From assembly GCF_030272615.1 (NCBI RefSeq), contig NC_081415.1, positions 191,174,270-191,238,269 of the forward strand: a stretch of DNA of 64,000 nt, written 5' to 3'. Below the pieces are notes generated by a model. It was not told where the DNA came from and ran no database searches. It was given only the letters and a program-made list of their open reading frames with translations. Each line of letters opens with the position of its first letter. Position 1 is the stretch's first letter. Shown here in pieces: positions 1-10,833 of this stretch. Source of the DNA: Cryptomeria japonica (taxonomy: Eukaryota > Streptophyta > Pinopsida > Cupressales > Cupressaceae). The translations under genes were made by a program, and so were the position numbers.

Positions 1-29
1 AGTTAGTAAACAATTTGTTGGTCGTGTGC

Positions 30-200
30 ATGAATAATTGGACTTCTTTGATCAAGAATGGGTTTTTTTTGTTATGTGTGAATTGAATAATTGGACTTCT
101 TTGATCAAGAAAATGGGTTTTGTTATGTGTGAATGGATAATTGGACTTCTTTGATCAAGATTGGGTTTTGTTGAGTGTGAATGAATAATTGAACGGACGC
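30..200. repeat. Degenerate tandem repeat, about 50-bp unit
   Basis: Three consecutive units and part of a fourth start with GAATAATTGGACTTCTTTGA and continue through a TGGGTTTTGTTATGTGTGAAT-like stretch. Unit length drifts between about 48 and 54 bp because of T-run and A-run changes. Related fragments of the unit continue to about position 310. No coding potential is visible. Confidence 0.85.
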
Positions 201-448
201 TTTCATAAAGTATGGAAGGTAATTTTTTATGAAATTTTGTTGCGTTCTTATTCAAATCTTTATTCATGATTATTTGGACTTCTCATAAGAATAATTGGAC
301 TTATGTGATCACGGATGGAACTTTTTTAATCAAGTATAGAAGGTATCTTCTTTATGAATTTTTCTTGTGTTCATTCAAATCTTTATTGTATTGGGTTAAT
401 ACATTCAATAAGACTTAATTTTTAGTAAACTCGTGAATAACAAAACGT

Positions 449-580
449 GTCATTATTGTTTCTTGGGAGGTGTGAAAAAATCCACCATTATTGTTTCTTG
501 GGAGGTGTGAAAAAACCCACCATTATTGTTTCTTGAGAAGTGTTTTAAAAGAACCCACCATTATTGTTCCTTATGAGATG
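449..580. repeat. Tandem repeat, about 35-bp unit
   Basis: Four successive copies of a unit built around CATTATTGTTTCTTGGGAGG followed by TGTGAAAAAACCCAC. The fourth copy is the most diverged. It is separate from the 50-bp repeat just upstream. Confidence 0.85.
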
Positions 581-1291
581 TTTAATATGATATTTGTTTG
601 TTCTATATTTATGTTTACAATTTCAAGTTTCAAATTTACATGTCTCAAGTAAAACAAGGGAGGGAGAGGGAATCTGTCTCTATGGTACCAAGCAATAATT
701 GGTTGGACTTTGAGAAGGGCTTTCTTTCTCGGTGAAGTGTGCATATTTACAACCATTCAAAAGATTGTTAGCAAAAGAAGTCTTCAGTGTATGTCATTTT
801 TTAACAACAATAAAGGAATTATAAGTTTGGATTGCATTTACGAAGAAATAAGAAGAATTGTAGGGTTAATTTTTATGATAAGTTTATAGTTCAACAACAT
901 GAATTACAAGCTAGAACATTTTAAGAGCTTAATATTAACATGTGAATTGATATTGGTATCCCTATTTTCTTAGCAAAAAATGGTGATAAACTAATATATA
1001 TTATAAGGATTTTTTTCGCGTGTATAAGAAAATTCTAAAACAAATTAATAAGTATGTGACTTAATAAATTTAATTGTATGCTGTCTTTTTACAAGATTGG
1101 ATCAAGAAATGAAATATTTATTAGATGATTATTGTTGATTGTTAATGAGAAAATAGTTATTTGAGATGATTATAATAATTGAGACATTCTAAATTATATG
1201 GAACTTTTAATTTATTTTAGCAATTACGAATAATGCAATAAAGTTGGTTATGCATTAAGATATGCATGTTTTGTGTATCATGGATTGATAT
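581..1291. other. AT-rich stretch without recognised content
   Basis: I see no coding region, LTR or tandem structure here. The only open frame is short (571-756, minus) and has no recognisable motif. Confidence 0.5.
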
Positions 1292-2141
1292 GAGCCTCAC
1301 TGACTACATAGAAATCTGAAGAAGTGTTTGAACTGCAAAGATAGCATCTCCTATGCTTGAGTACAGTTCCAGTTAAACTCTATACTGGAGGACTAAATCC
1401 TCTTACATAAACCCAATTGGATCTCTAATGATTGACCAAATCCTCTAACTGAATGATATTACATTATCCGCACATTGCATATCCATATCCCATATCGTAC
1501 ATATCTAATCTACAATGAGATCTTATATCTATATATTCAAACCCTCACCCATAAACAATCAGGTCAGCCACCAGACAATAAACCAATTACATAATTATAA
1601 AACATGTCGGCCTTAGACCAAACAAATAATATCCAACACATAAGACATCCTGAAAACACGTCGAGAGGTCCAATCCACACGTTACATTAAGTTGGTCCAT
1701 AACCTAGATCAACTGGGACCCAATATAGGTCCACATGCTAAGACAATGATCTCCATCCACTAAGTCTCGAATATGAACACCAACAACATCCAAAATCTCT
1801 ACCAGAAGTAGCACCAACTCCACTTATGCAATTCATCAAAGATCTTCAACAAAAGCTCTGCCAATGAAACCCTCGTCGGAACCGCAAGCCAAGCTTCCAA
1901 GAAAAAAGGATATCATCTGATCACCAGACCAAAACCAAATGACTGAATATGATCATGGGTATCATGAATAAGACAATTCTATAACCAAATCATACCAAAT
2001 CCTACTGGATCCAAACCAACCAAAAACTACTCAACCTATCAGAACCAAAAGGGTGTCGGTATATCATCCAAACAACTTAGTGTTGACATCAATGACAAAA
2101 CATCAATGCAACACATAATCAATTCCACCAAATGGCCAACA
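1292..2141 (-). repeat. Truncated antisense LTR of the Copia1 family
   Basis: Read on the minus strand, the sequence starts with TGTTGGCCATTTGG at 2141 and follows the Copia1 LTRs (31736-32957 and 46824-48039) with many substitutions. Homology stops at 1292, near the LTR segment GTTAGTGAGGCTC, so roughly the last 320 bp of the LTR are missing. No internal element sequence, primer-binding site or target duplication is present beside it. It is a relic of an earlier insertion of the same family. Confidence 0.85.
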
Positions 2142-3938
2142 CATATTAAGTGACTTGTTCATATGTAAGCCTCAAATTGAATTTGATATGGGATATATAA
2201 ATGCTTGGAGGATTATAACTAAGGGAATTATTTATTTAAATTTTCAAAACTCCCTTATTGCGTTCTAAGTGAATGAAAAATTGGTAAATTTTTTGAATAG
2301 AAAAATTCAATTTGGATTGTGGATTGAAAAGTTAAATATGGATAAAAGTTTTCAATCATGACAAAAATTTGAAAGAGTCTTTGAGGCAAGATGAGAGTCC
2401 TTGGACATTAAGGAAAATGTGAAAATTGGGCAACCTTCCTTCACTCCTTTTAGAAACAAGTTTGACAAACCAATATATGTGAAAAATGGAAAAGATTTTT
2501 GGTGCAAGGACAATAAGGGAAATAAGGAATATAAAATGATACAAATTACATTAGATTATCAGAGAGAGAGATAGAGAGTATGTATATATGTGTATGTGTA
2601 TGTGTATGTGTATGTATGTATGTATGTATGTATAACCATTACAAAAAAATATAGGGTACAAGACCAATTATTATTCTATAAGTAATAAAAAAAATGATCT
2701 TCATGGAAGCAATAGTAGAATCCCATCAACAAGTTTAATGCAATGGTAAACAATTGCCAATTTGAGCACCAAGAAGCTCATATAGAACATATAGGTAATT
2801 TTTTGGATTTTCATTTAACATTATTATTAATATGTAGAATCCACATAGTGTTTTATAGTGTCATAAAATTTAAGTCTTATTAATATATAAATAAATAATA
2901 TTTAATTATTACATAAATTTTGTTTAAATTTTATTAACTGGCTAATACTATAAGAGATGCATGGAATGTATAATATGGAAATTATCCTACTAGAATAGTA
3001 AATATGTGTCCTTTATATATTATAATTTATTCATTTACCCTATAAACCAAATCCAAATTGTATGTATCCCCTTTGGATTCAAGTTATATTCTTAGAGTTG
3101 AGTTGAATGGTTGTATAATAATAAGGCATTAGTTCATTACCATACCAAGAATGCTAAGTATTGGTGTTCAAGAAAAATTGTTGAATTTGCATGGGATAAA
3201 TAGGTTATTCACATTAATAAATAAAATATTATATAGTGCAATAAAAAATATCATAAAGATTTATATATTGTGATTCTTCATACTAAGGAAGCAAACAAGG
3301 AGAAATATCCTTCATTTGAGAAGCATCTGATTTATTTAATTTATTTTTTTTAGGAATTTCTAATTGTATAAATTGTTAAGATAGCACTTAAAATGAAGTT
3401 TAATTTTTTTAATTGATATTTCTATAGGAATCCAACTTATTTTAAAATATCTCTTTTTTATGACAACACTAAATTATTTCAAGTAATAAATAAAAAAAAT
3501 TATGAGGTGCAAAACAAAGGATTGATATCCACCCTAATGTTTCTCAATGGGATGCACAAACCATATCCATAAAGATGAAATATGACACCCTACAAATGTA
3601 TATTCATTATATAATACTCAATAAATCTATGATTAATAATTTAATTTCTAGCCAATAATTGATGATTTTTATAATCAATTAAAGGGATTCAAGATTACTT
3701 CTAAGATTTGTATTCATTTTGGAATTTACCATTTACAAACTAAGGATGAGAATGTTGTAAAAATATTTCAATTCATTATTCAAACATTATAAATTCATAG
3801 TGGTGTATTTTGGGAAGACCAATATAATCAACCCATTCATGAATCTTACAAATAATTCATTCCATCATTATTTGGATTTTTTTTTTGGTGTTTCACAATG
3901 ATTTGTTGATATATGTGAAAAATTAATATGAATACTAT
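2142..3938. other. AT-rich non-coding stretch
   Basis: There is no coding region that I can support. The stretch is very AT-rich, contains the microsatellite at 2561-2634 and otherwise shows no repeat or family signature that I recognise. Confidence 0.5.
2561..2634. repeat. Compound microsatellite (GA, then TGTA-type)
   Basis: An AGAGAGAG run is followed by alternating TATG and TGTG tetranucleotide-like units ending near TGTATGTATAACC. It is a simple-sequence repeat without coding potential. Confidence 0.9.
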
Positions 3939-4824
3939 TGTTGTCACAAAAGTTTGCACCCTTGGCGATCAGGAGTGACCACCAACCTTGTGAAACACAA
4001 AATCATCCTCTCAAGTGTGGGACTTGTAGAAGTGAGGTTGAATCTCCAGAGAAGGCCGACTTCCTTTCCAATCTGAAGTGCGAAGTGTTGGACCAACCCA
4101 ACACTAGTAAAATTACCTATGTTCTGATAGGGAAAAGAGAGAGGGAGAAGGGTTGCATAAAATAAGGGAAAAGGGTTTTCCCCCAGACTGAAATGATCTA
4201 CCCCCACCTGTAACTGCACAAATCATTGACAAAACTGCTCAAAGATACACTAATTCCTATCTAAGTCTAGCCTTCTAAGACTGAGTCAAGGTTGGAATTC
4301 TTAACAATGGCATAGGAACAAACAATGTTCTCAGATGCCACTCTAAGAAAGATCAACACTATTATAGATGCTAATAAAGAAGGAAAAGATGCAATCACAC
4401 AAATAGGTAAAGAAAATATACAATTTGCAGAAAAAAGAAACTAGATAAGGCAAGAGAATTTTATTGATGAGAGGCAAGATGATTTGACAGTTGTAGCAAA
4501 TCATAGATTACTGCCAGAGAAAAAGAGGGGAAGATCCTGTAAATAGGTTATGAAATTGCCTTTATAGTTCAAGCATAACTGAAAGACATCCTCCAGCCTA
4601 GAGAAGAGAAAAACCACTCCCTCTCTTTTCCCTGTCAAGAACATAGGTAATTTTACCAGCGTTGGGTTGGTCCAACACTTTGCAGTTCAGGTTGGAAAGG
4701 AATTTGACCATCTCTGGAGATTCAACCTCACTTTTCCAAGTCCCACACTTGAGAGGTTGATTCTATGTTTCACAAGGTTGGTGATCACTCTTGATCACCA
4801 AGGGTGCAAACTTTTGTGACAACA
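3939..4824. mobile_element. Fold-back element with about 208-bp inverted arms
   Basis: The left arm (3939-4146) and right arm (4616-4824) are inverted copies with scattered mismatches. The outer ends are TGTTGTCACAAAAGTTTGCA on the left and its complement ending CTTTTGTGACAACA on the right. The roughly 470-bp centre has no coding frame I trust. I find no convincing target duplication in the immediate flanks (ACTAT on the left, GTTTT on the right). It lies directly against the Gypsy RNase H relic. A non-autonomous DNA element or a rearranged inverted duplication would both fit, and no superfamily can be assigned from sequence alone. Confidence 0.65.
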
Positions 4825-4827
4825 GTT

Positions 4828-5130
4828 TTTGGCCCATTGATCAGAATCAAAGAGGCCATTGCTCAGGATCCTTCCCTAATAAATCAAAACTATGACAAGG
4901 ATTTCATCCATTATAAATTGGGAGGAGATACAAGTATATCTGCTATCCTAACATAGTTAAATCAGGAAGGATTGGAGCATCCCATATCTTTTTTCAGTGA
5001 AGGCCTAAAGGACTATGAACTCAAGTATAACTATGTGGAAAATAAAGTAATCATAGTTGTGAGAGCACTAAAAGTGTTCAGGCACATGCTCTCAAACAAC
5101 ATGATTCAACTCCTAGTCCCACATGCCAGC
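4828..5130 (+). pseudogene. pol: Ty3/Gypsy RNase H fragment
   Basis: The frame encodes the RNase H part that follows reverse transcriptase in Gypsy polyproteins. Visible pieces are a GGDTSISAIL-like first-aspartate strand, HPISFFSEGLKDYE and the ALKVFRHMLSNN segment. One in-frame TAG sits at 4954-4956, where relatives usually have glutamine. Similarity stops at 5130, before the expected connection to the integrase, so this is a truncated relic on the plus strand. It points toward the 3' end of the X-minus copy that ends at 6374, which matters for the antisense-ORF hypothesis. Confidence 0.85.
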
Positions 5131-6373
5131 TATTGGCGCCCGGAAATGGGTTTACATTGTGGGAGGCGGAAACCAAGTTGATTCCTCAAAATGCCTATGG
5201 AAAGCCACTTCCAACTATCAATATCCTTCAGACTTGGACCAACTGCGACAAGGATCTGCAAATCCTTCTACACTTTGGGCTTTGCAAGACCCGGGAGGGT
5301 AATCCCTAAGCAAATTTGTGATCTTTGCGCCACATTCATGAATTATGCTAAAAACAAAGTAGGTAATCTCATATATTGGCTCAATAGCAAGGAGAATGCT
5401 TAAGAATGGTAAATTCTTCTGTGGTCCTCGACCTTATTTGGAGCATGAGATAATAGGACACCTCAAACATACATAAAAACTTGGAAATATGTCTTGTATG
5501 ACAAACTATAATTAAAACAGACAAGAAATTGATAACCTAATGACATTTGCTAGCATATACCAGTGCATTACTCCATTGGGCTCTAAGTTTCTGAAACATC
5601 ATTGAAAAATTGATAGAAATTTATCCAATAGCTGATTTAATCTTAAATGATAATGCATTACAATATCATTTCATTTTGAAATGTCTCACCTCAACTACTT
5701 ATCAAATCCTAGTACAAGCTCTATCCCTCTATAATTTCATTCAAGCATTTTAATTAACCCCTTGGATTAAAGTGTGATATGAAAAACTACATACATCATA
5801 ACAATGCAATGAGCAAATGAAACCCTTGATCCCATTGACTCAAAAGAAGATAAAATCATACATAGGAGAGTAAAGATTTGAAATTATATTTGTATTAACT
5901 TCAAAAGCTATCTTCTATCAAACAATCAAATACATTTCATTTACAAGAGAAACCCATTTGAAATTTGAAACTAATGACTATCTTTTATTTTTCTCTGCAA
6001 AATGACATTGCAATTCTCTACTATTTACTCATGATTTCTCAAAACTAGAACCTAATCCCACCGACTAGACCTACACAAAGAGACCCTATTCAAAGATTTT
6101 GGAACCATTTCTAATGGCCCTGATTTCCCTTTTATTAAAAATAATGGAGCAAACAAGCTGCAGGCCAATATACACATGTCATCAACATCATTAAACATAC
6201 ATGAAGTTTGTTACAAAAATATTCCATCCTTAGGAAAGTTATAACCAATATCAAAATCTACAACCGCTTCTCTAAAATTCATGATGTATTTTATTGCCAT
6301 CATTCTTGTTCCGATTCAAAAAGATATCCACCACTAGAAGAAAAAAATAGTTATTTCAAACTGTTTAAAACCC
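5131..6373. other. Spacer between pol relic and 3' end of X-minus
   Basis: No integrase or other pol domain could be read on either strand. The junction at 5131 has the short GC-rich string TTGGCGCCCGG, unlike its surroundings. Small frames at 5191-5403 (plus) and 6208-6444 (plus) have no recognisable motif. On the minus strand this would be the 3' untranslated region of X-minus. Confidence 0.5.
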
Positions 6374-6862
6374 TTATTCATCATTCAGATACATCCTACT
6401 CCATCCATTGTACTCTTCATCAGATGGCCATTCATAACTCATGACTTCATCAGCTTTAGCTCTATATGGAGTGTATTTAATGACTACTTGATTTGCCTCT
6501 CTTTCAAAAGATTCAAAAAATGACCTAGTGGCAATTATTTTGTCCATGCTATCCTCTAGCATATCCATGTTCAACCCTTCACATATTAACTCTATCTGGG
6601 TACTGATGACTCTCTCTGCCTCCTCTTTCCAAAATTGTAGAGGCTTGACTGCCCCATTTTCATCCTCAATATTCGGAAAAATATTTTCACTCAACTCACT
6701 GAAATTTCTCATCAGCTCCCTTATCTTTCTTTCTATATTTTCTGGCAAAATTTGGGTCTCCTGCATTGATTTTACAAACAAATAAGTTGGTTGGAGTGCA
6801 GGTGGCCTCTCTACATGATACTTGGAAGCCATAGACATTATTCTAAGTCTATTTCCCCTTTG
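6374..6862 (-). pseudogene. Family X-minus, C-terminal block (codons about 1085-1247)
   Basis: This is the last part of the long unrecognised ORF that starts at 50693 on the minus strand. It is open from the element B junction to a stop at 6376-6374 and is rich in E, R, K and L, suggesting a helical or coiled-coil tail. The end carries a WPSDEEYNGW-type segment that aligns with WPGDDMFQEW at the end of the X-plus copy, showing homology of the termini. At the junction the 5-bp duplication CAACC (6863-6867 and 31133-31137) flanks element B, and removing B with one duplication copy keeps the codon phase. No stop interrupts this block. Function is unknown. Confidence 0.75.
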
Positions 6863-7721
6863 CAACCTGTAAAGCAGAAAATCGAACCCTAGGTGTTCCC
6901 CCCCACCACTCCAAGGAGAGAGAAAGGAGGTCACTAGGATTGACGGTTTTCACTTAGGAGAGACTTTACATTCAAAAGAGGGGTTGAAGCTCACAAGGTC
7001 CAATCCCACACAATGCAAGATTGAATTCTAAATGAGTTTCAAGGGTTGAGACAGCAAGGCTACCCTCTTTTGTAAAGAATGTGAATAGAAGGATTGAACT
7101 AGGAGTGTATGTGAAAGTAAGAAAGATTCGCTTGCAGACAGAAATAGAAACATGGGATGAAGCTGCGGACCTGGAATTAGTAGTAAAATGTCGAGACGAT
7201 GCTGTCCTGCAAGTTTGAGCAAAAGTTAACGGAACGATGGCGCCTGGAGTGCACACGGTCCTCCAAAAAATCTGTGAAACGAAGGGGGATCTGTTCGTCT
7301 CTGCACAAGGGTTCCAGATCTTCAATTACAGCCGCGTACCTACAACCTACACACAGAAAAGAGAGGACGATTGGGGGGTTAGGGATTAGGGGTTTTCCTT
7401 CAGGTCAAACCCCAATTTTGAAATTAACCAAGAAATGAGAATGCTGTAAATGTAAATGTTTGTAATGTAATCAAGTACTGATAACTTGTTGTAAGAATGT
7501 TTATATTCTTACATGCGAAGGTGTAATGATGTTGTATGTTGTATATGATCTCCTCTTCAATGGTTGAATCCTTGTCTTGAATGCAACACCTAGCCTTGAA
7601 TGGAGACCTAGAATGCTCAATTGCTTGAAGGAATGCTTGAATGTTTTAATGTTTGCCTATCGCTTCGGCCTCGTATGTTTTTTCCTTTTTCTCATCTACC
7701 CTTTCTGAGAGGGGAAATGTA

Positions 7722-7732
7722 GTTTATATACT
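7722..7732 (-). promoter_or_regulatory. Candidate TATA box of element B LTR
   Basis: On the minus strand the sequence reads AGTATATAAAC. The same site is kept in the other LTR at 30741-30750. Its position inside the LTR and orientation toward the interior fit a retrotransposon promoter; no transcription start can be seen. Confidence 0.45.
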
Positions 7733-7852
7733 TGTCAATTAGGGTTAGAAGACTGATTTTTCTGACCTTAGGCCGACCTAGGAGGATTATTTTCCAATTT
7801 GCAAACTTGAAGACCCGATGCCCCATAAGAGATCGGGCCCAAAATAGGACCA

Positions 7853-7975
7853 GGGACCAGGGCGTTGGGCGTCATGGTCCTGAGGGACCAAGGCGCTGGG
7901 CGCCATGGTCCTGAGGGACCAGGGCGTTGGGCACCACGGTCCTGAAGGACCAGGACACTGGGCGCCATGGTCCCA
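7853..7975. repeat. 31-bp tandem units with GGTCC/GGACC hairpins (four units)
   Basis: The units follow the pattern GACCAGGGCGTTGGGCG-CATGGTCCTGAGG. Each unit junction contains TGGTCC, a 4-base spacer and GGACCA, a perfect inverted repeat. The partner LTR (30870-30960) has three such units, so the array changed length after insertion. Confidence 0.85.
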
Positions 7976-8145
7976 CCTCCCGGGACAGCAGGGTGCAAGG
8001 AGGATCAGGCCAAGGTGCAGAAAAGATGCAGCTTTTGATGTCGTAAATAGGTTTCGGGGTCTCCATTCAGGTTTAATATTGCATCGCCGTCGTGAAGACC
8101 CAAATGCAGTCGAAATTGCAAGTGTTGCAATTTTAGGATGCTACA

Positions 8146-8158
8146 TTTAGCCCCCACT
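8146..8158 (-). other. Element B polypurine tract
   Basis: On the minus strand the sequence is AGTGGGGGCTAAA directly against the LTR end. This is where plus-strand DNA synthesis of an LTR retrotransposon is primed, and it fixes the leftward orientation. Confidence 0.8.
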
Positions 8159-8850
8159 TTAGCGGGAGTATAAGCGTACGCCCATACTTCCGGTAAAGTA
8201 CAAGGAAACAACATTGAAAGACTTTCACCCCATCAAGGAGGCAAGATACACCAAGCCCCCAGTGGACTAAGGATCTTACGACTTTGATTGACAAAGTAAA
8301 AGGGAAGATCACGATGGAGAACCATGACTATTAGTAGTAAGGTTCCCTCACTATGAGTCATGCAAGAAAGATATCAAAAATTTTCAAGGCAAAGCTAAGT
8401 TCGCCAAGAAATTTTCAAGTATCTTGAAGAGATATGAACGGAGTGTATGCCCCCTACGTTAAAGCGATCGCACACGCCTCATCGGGGGTGATTGCTTTAA
8501 GGTAGTGATACACATAAGAAATGAGAAGGGAAAGGAGCACGTTATCACAAAGGTTTAGCCCCCAAGTGTGAGATAAACCCAAGGATAATAGACACAAAAC
8601 ACAAATCACGAGGTGACTTCGCTTTCCTTAGGGTCAGTATGCTGTATGATAATTCATGTATATCATATGTATGTATGCATAATTGTTCTTCATTCCCCAA
8701 TCAAGGAAGGTCACCTAGAAGAAGGGAACACATGTGTCTTTTGAGTCAACATGAGAGAGACCAAAAGAGATCTCAATGCTTTGCATCGTCCTCAAGTAGA
8801 CAACACCGAGGACAACAAATAGAAGAATGAGAATAACACATAGAAGAAGT
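8159..8850 (-). other. Element B 3' untranslated region
   Basis: This is the part of B between the element A insertion and the polypurine tract. No coding frame is recognisable. It contains an inverted repeat at 8458-8502 (TTAAAGCGATC, then GATTGCTTTAA) with a CCCCC/GGGGG neighbourhood, able to form a hairpin. The last five bases (GAAGT, 8846-8850) are the left copy of the element A target duplication. Confidence 0.6.
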
Positions 8851-10818
8851 TGATGCCCTCCTAAATGGCACAAGATTAGTCTATGATCAAATAACACAAA
8901 AACACACAAAACATTAGTGTTAGTCAATCGAAAACTAATCTAAAAAGGCATACCAAAAGAGAGACTACAAGCATGCAAGCATATTTAACTATCAAAGCAA
9001 ACATGATGAGGCATCTCCAAATACCTCCTAACATACTCTTAGTTCCTTCTCCCTTGTTCCTCTCCTCTCCAAGTCCCAAATGAGTGTAGCTCTCAGCAGC
9101 TTTTTTCCTTCTCCCTTGTTCCTCTCCTCTCCAAGTCCCAAATGAGTGTAGCTCTCAGCAGCTTTTTGCACTATGGATGCTTATGGAGGATTGAGATTTA
9201 ATATTAAGCTTCAAATATGAAATGAAAAGCTAAATACTATGCTATTGATGCTAAAATGATTGATTTTACCAAAAAGACAAGATTTTAGTTATGCTATGCT
9301 AAATGCTCTCTAAAAATGTCTATAGCCTAAATGCATACAAGTTTTCAGGATCTGGATTATGAAGGAATGGGCTCTATTTATAGGAAAAATGGAGCAATGG
9401 ATGGCCAGGATTGAAAGGTTTAATCAAGGGTCAAGCTTGAAAGTTGGGGATCCATTTGCACAATTTGCACCAATGAAATGGTGACAAGTGTCAACATAAG
9501 ATTGGGTTGAGAGAAGAGGTTGGAGGCATTAAATGCCTGAGGAGACCTCATGGTTATCTAGAAGGTAAGGGTCAAGCCTAAATTAGGATTACCCACTGGA
9601 TTAGGAGTTAATGCAAGGATAAACCTTTGTGCAAATGATTAAGAGATAATCATGGTCAAAGCATTAAAGGCTTGATGAGACCCTTGGGTTGGGTAGAGGT
9701 TGAGTCAAAACAAATGTTTTAACCATGTAGGAGGGTTTGGGTTAACCATTAATGGTTTTTGAAGACTTTGTGGATTAAGTGGTTGAAGGTTGGAAGCTTT
9801 CAAAGGTTATCCAAGACTTTGAGACATTTAGTGGTTGAAGGTTGGAAGCCTTTAATGGTTATCAAAGACTTTTAGGCTTTGAGAAGTGACTCCATTTTGC
9901 TTAGGAATGTGACAATAATTAGGGGATGGATTAGGCTAATTAGGAAGGGGTTAGAAGAATCTAGAAGGGGATTAGATTTTGCAAGTGGATTTGGTGGGTG
10001 AGGGAAAATAGGATTTTATTTAAAATAAAAATTCATTTATTTCAATAAATGTGTGCAAGTTGTATTTGGATAAATATTCAAATAAATATTAATTTATTTA
10101 AATGAAAAAAAGGAAGATAAAGCATTAAAATGCTTGAAGACTTTGAGGGGAACCATTAAAGGCTTGAAGACTTTAAGGAAAACCATTAAAGTCTTAAGAA
10201 GACTATAGAAGGAAGCCATCAAGTTTGAAGACTTTAAAGCCATCAAGTTTGAATACTTTAAGGGAAACCATTAAAGGCTTCAAGTGGGTGAGGATAAATA
10301 GGATTTTAAATAAATAATTTATTTAAAATAGTTGTGCAACTTGCTTTTGTAGGAAAATACAAGTGGGTGGAGGATAAAGGTGATTTAAATAAATTATTTA
10401 TTTAAAATAATTGTGCAACTTGCTTTTGTAGGAAAATACAAGTGGGCGGAGGATAAAGGTGATTTAAATAAATGATTTATTTATTTAAATGTGAGAGGTG
10501 GGATTTTGGGGGATTTAAATAAATATTAATTTATTTAAATGTGAGAGGTGGGATTTTGGGGGATTTAAATAAATATAAATTTATTTAAATGTGAGAGAAG
10601 ATTTAATTAAACAAATATGATTTATTTATTTAATTAATGGTATGAATTTGGTTAAGTGAATTAAATCAAATAAATTGAATAATTTATTTAATTAATAGGA
10701 GAAGAGGGTTAAGATGAATTAATTAAATATTAATTTAATTAATTATTAATTGATGGTTAAATAATCAAATAAATACTAAGTATTCATTTAATTAAGTGGA
10801 CAGATTTATGTGACTACA
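8851..10818 (-). repeat. Element A 3' LTR (left copy)
   Basis: 1,968 bp and nearly identical to 23237-25204. Inside is a tandem duplication of about 60 bp near 9043-9165 (TTCCTTCTCCCTTGTTCCTC and following). Toward the end is a series of AT-rich inverted repeats of the type ATTTAAATAAAT-ATTA-ATTTATTTAAAT between about 10490 and 10590. Confidence 0.95.
9374..9382 (-). promoter_or_regulatory. Candidate TATA box of element A LTR
   Basis: The minus strand reads TATAAATAG. The same site is at 23760-23768 in the 5' LTR, where it would direct transcription leftward into the element. Confidence 0.5.
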
Positions 10819-10833
10819 TTTGCCCCTCTTTGA
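10819..10833 (-). other. Element A polypurine tract
   Basis: On the minus strand the sequence TCAAAGAGGGGCAAA directly precedes the 3' LTR. It confirms the leftward orientation. Confidence 0.8.

Larger units (their letters stand above)
6868..8145 (-). repeat. Element B 3' LTR (left copy)
   Basis: 1,278 bp from TGTAAAGCAG to GATGCTACA. It differs from the right copy by many substitutions and by carrying four rather than three GGTCC-rich 31-bp units near 7853-7975. It is followed on the right by a polypurine tract on the minus strand. Confidence 0.92.

Noticed and set aside
30-580. Possible CRISPR-like array of short repeats
   Set aside because: Units are contiguous and degenerate without distinct spacers, and the window is plant nuclear DNA.
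7028-8214. Several frames of 60-117 codons in element B LTR, repeated at 30046-31053
   Set aside because: They lie within the LTR, occur on both strands, and are created partly by the 31-bp tandem units.
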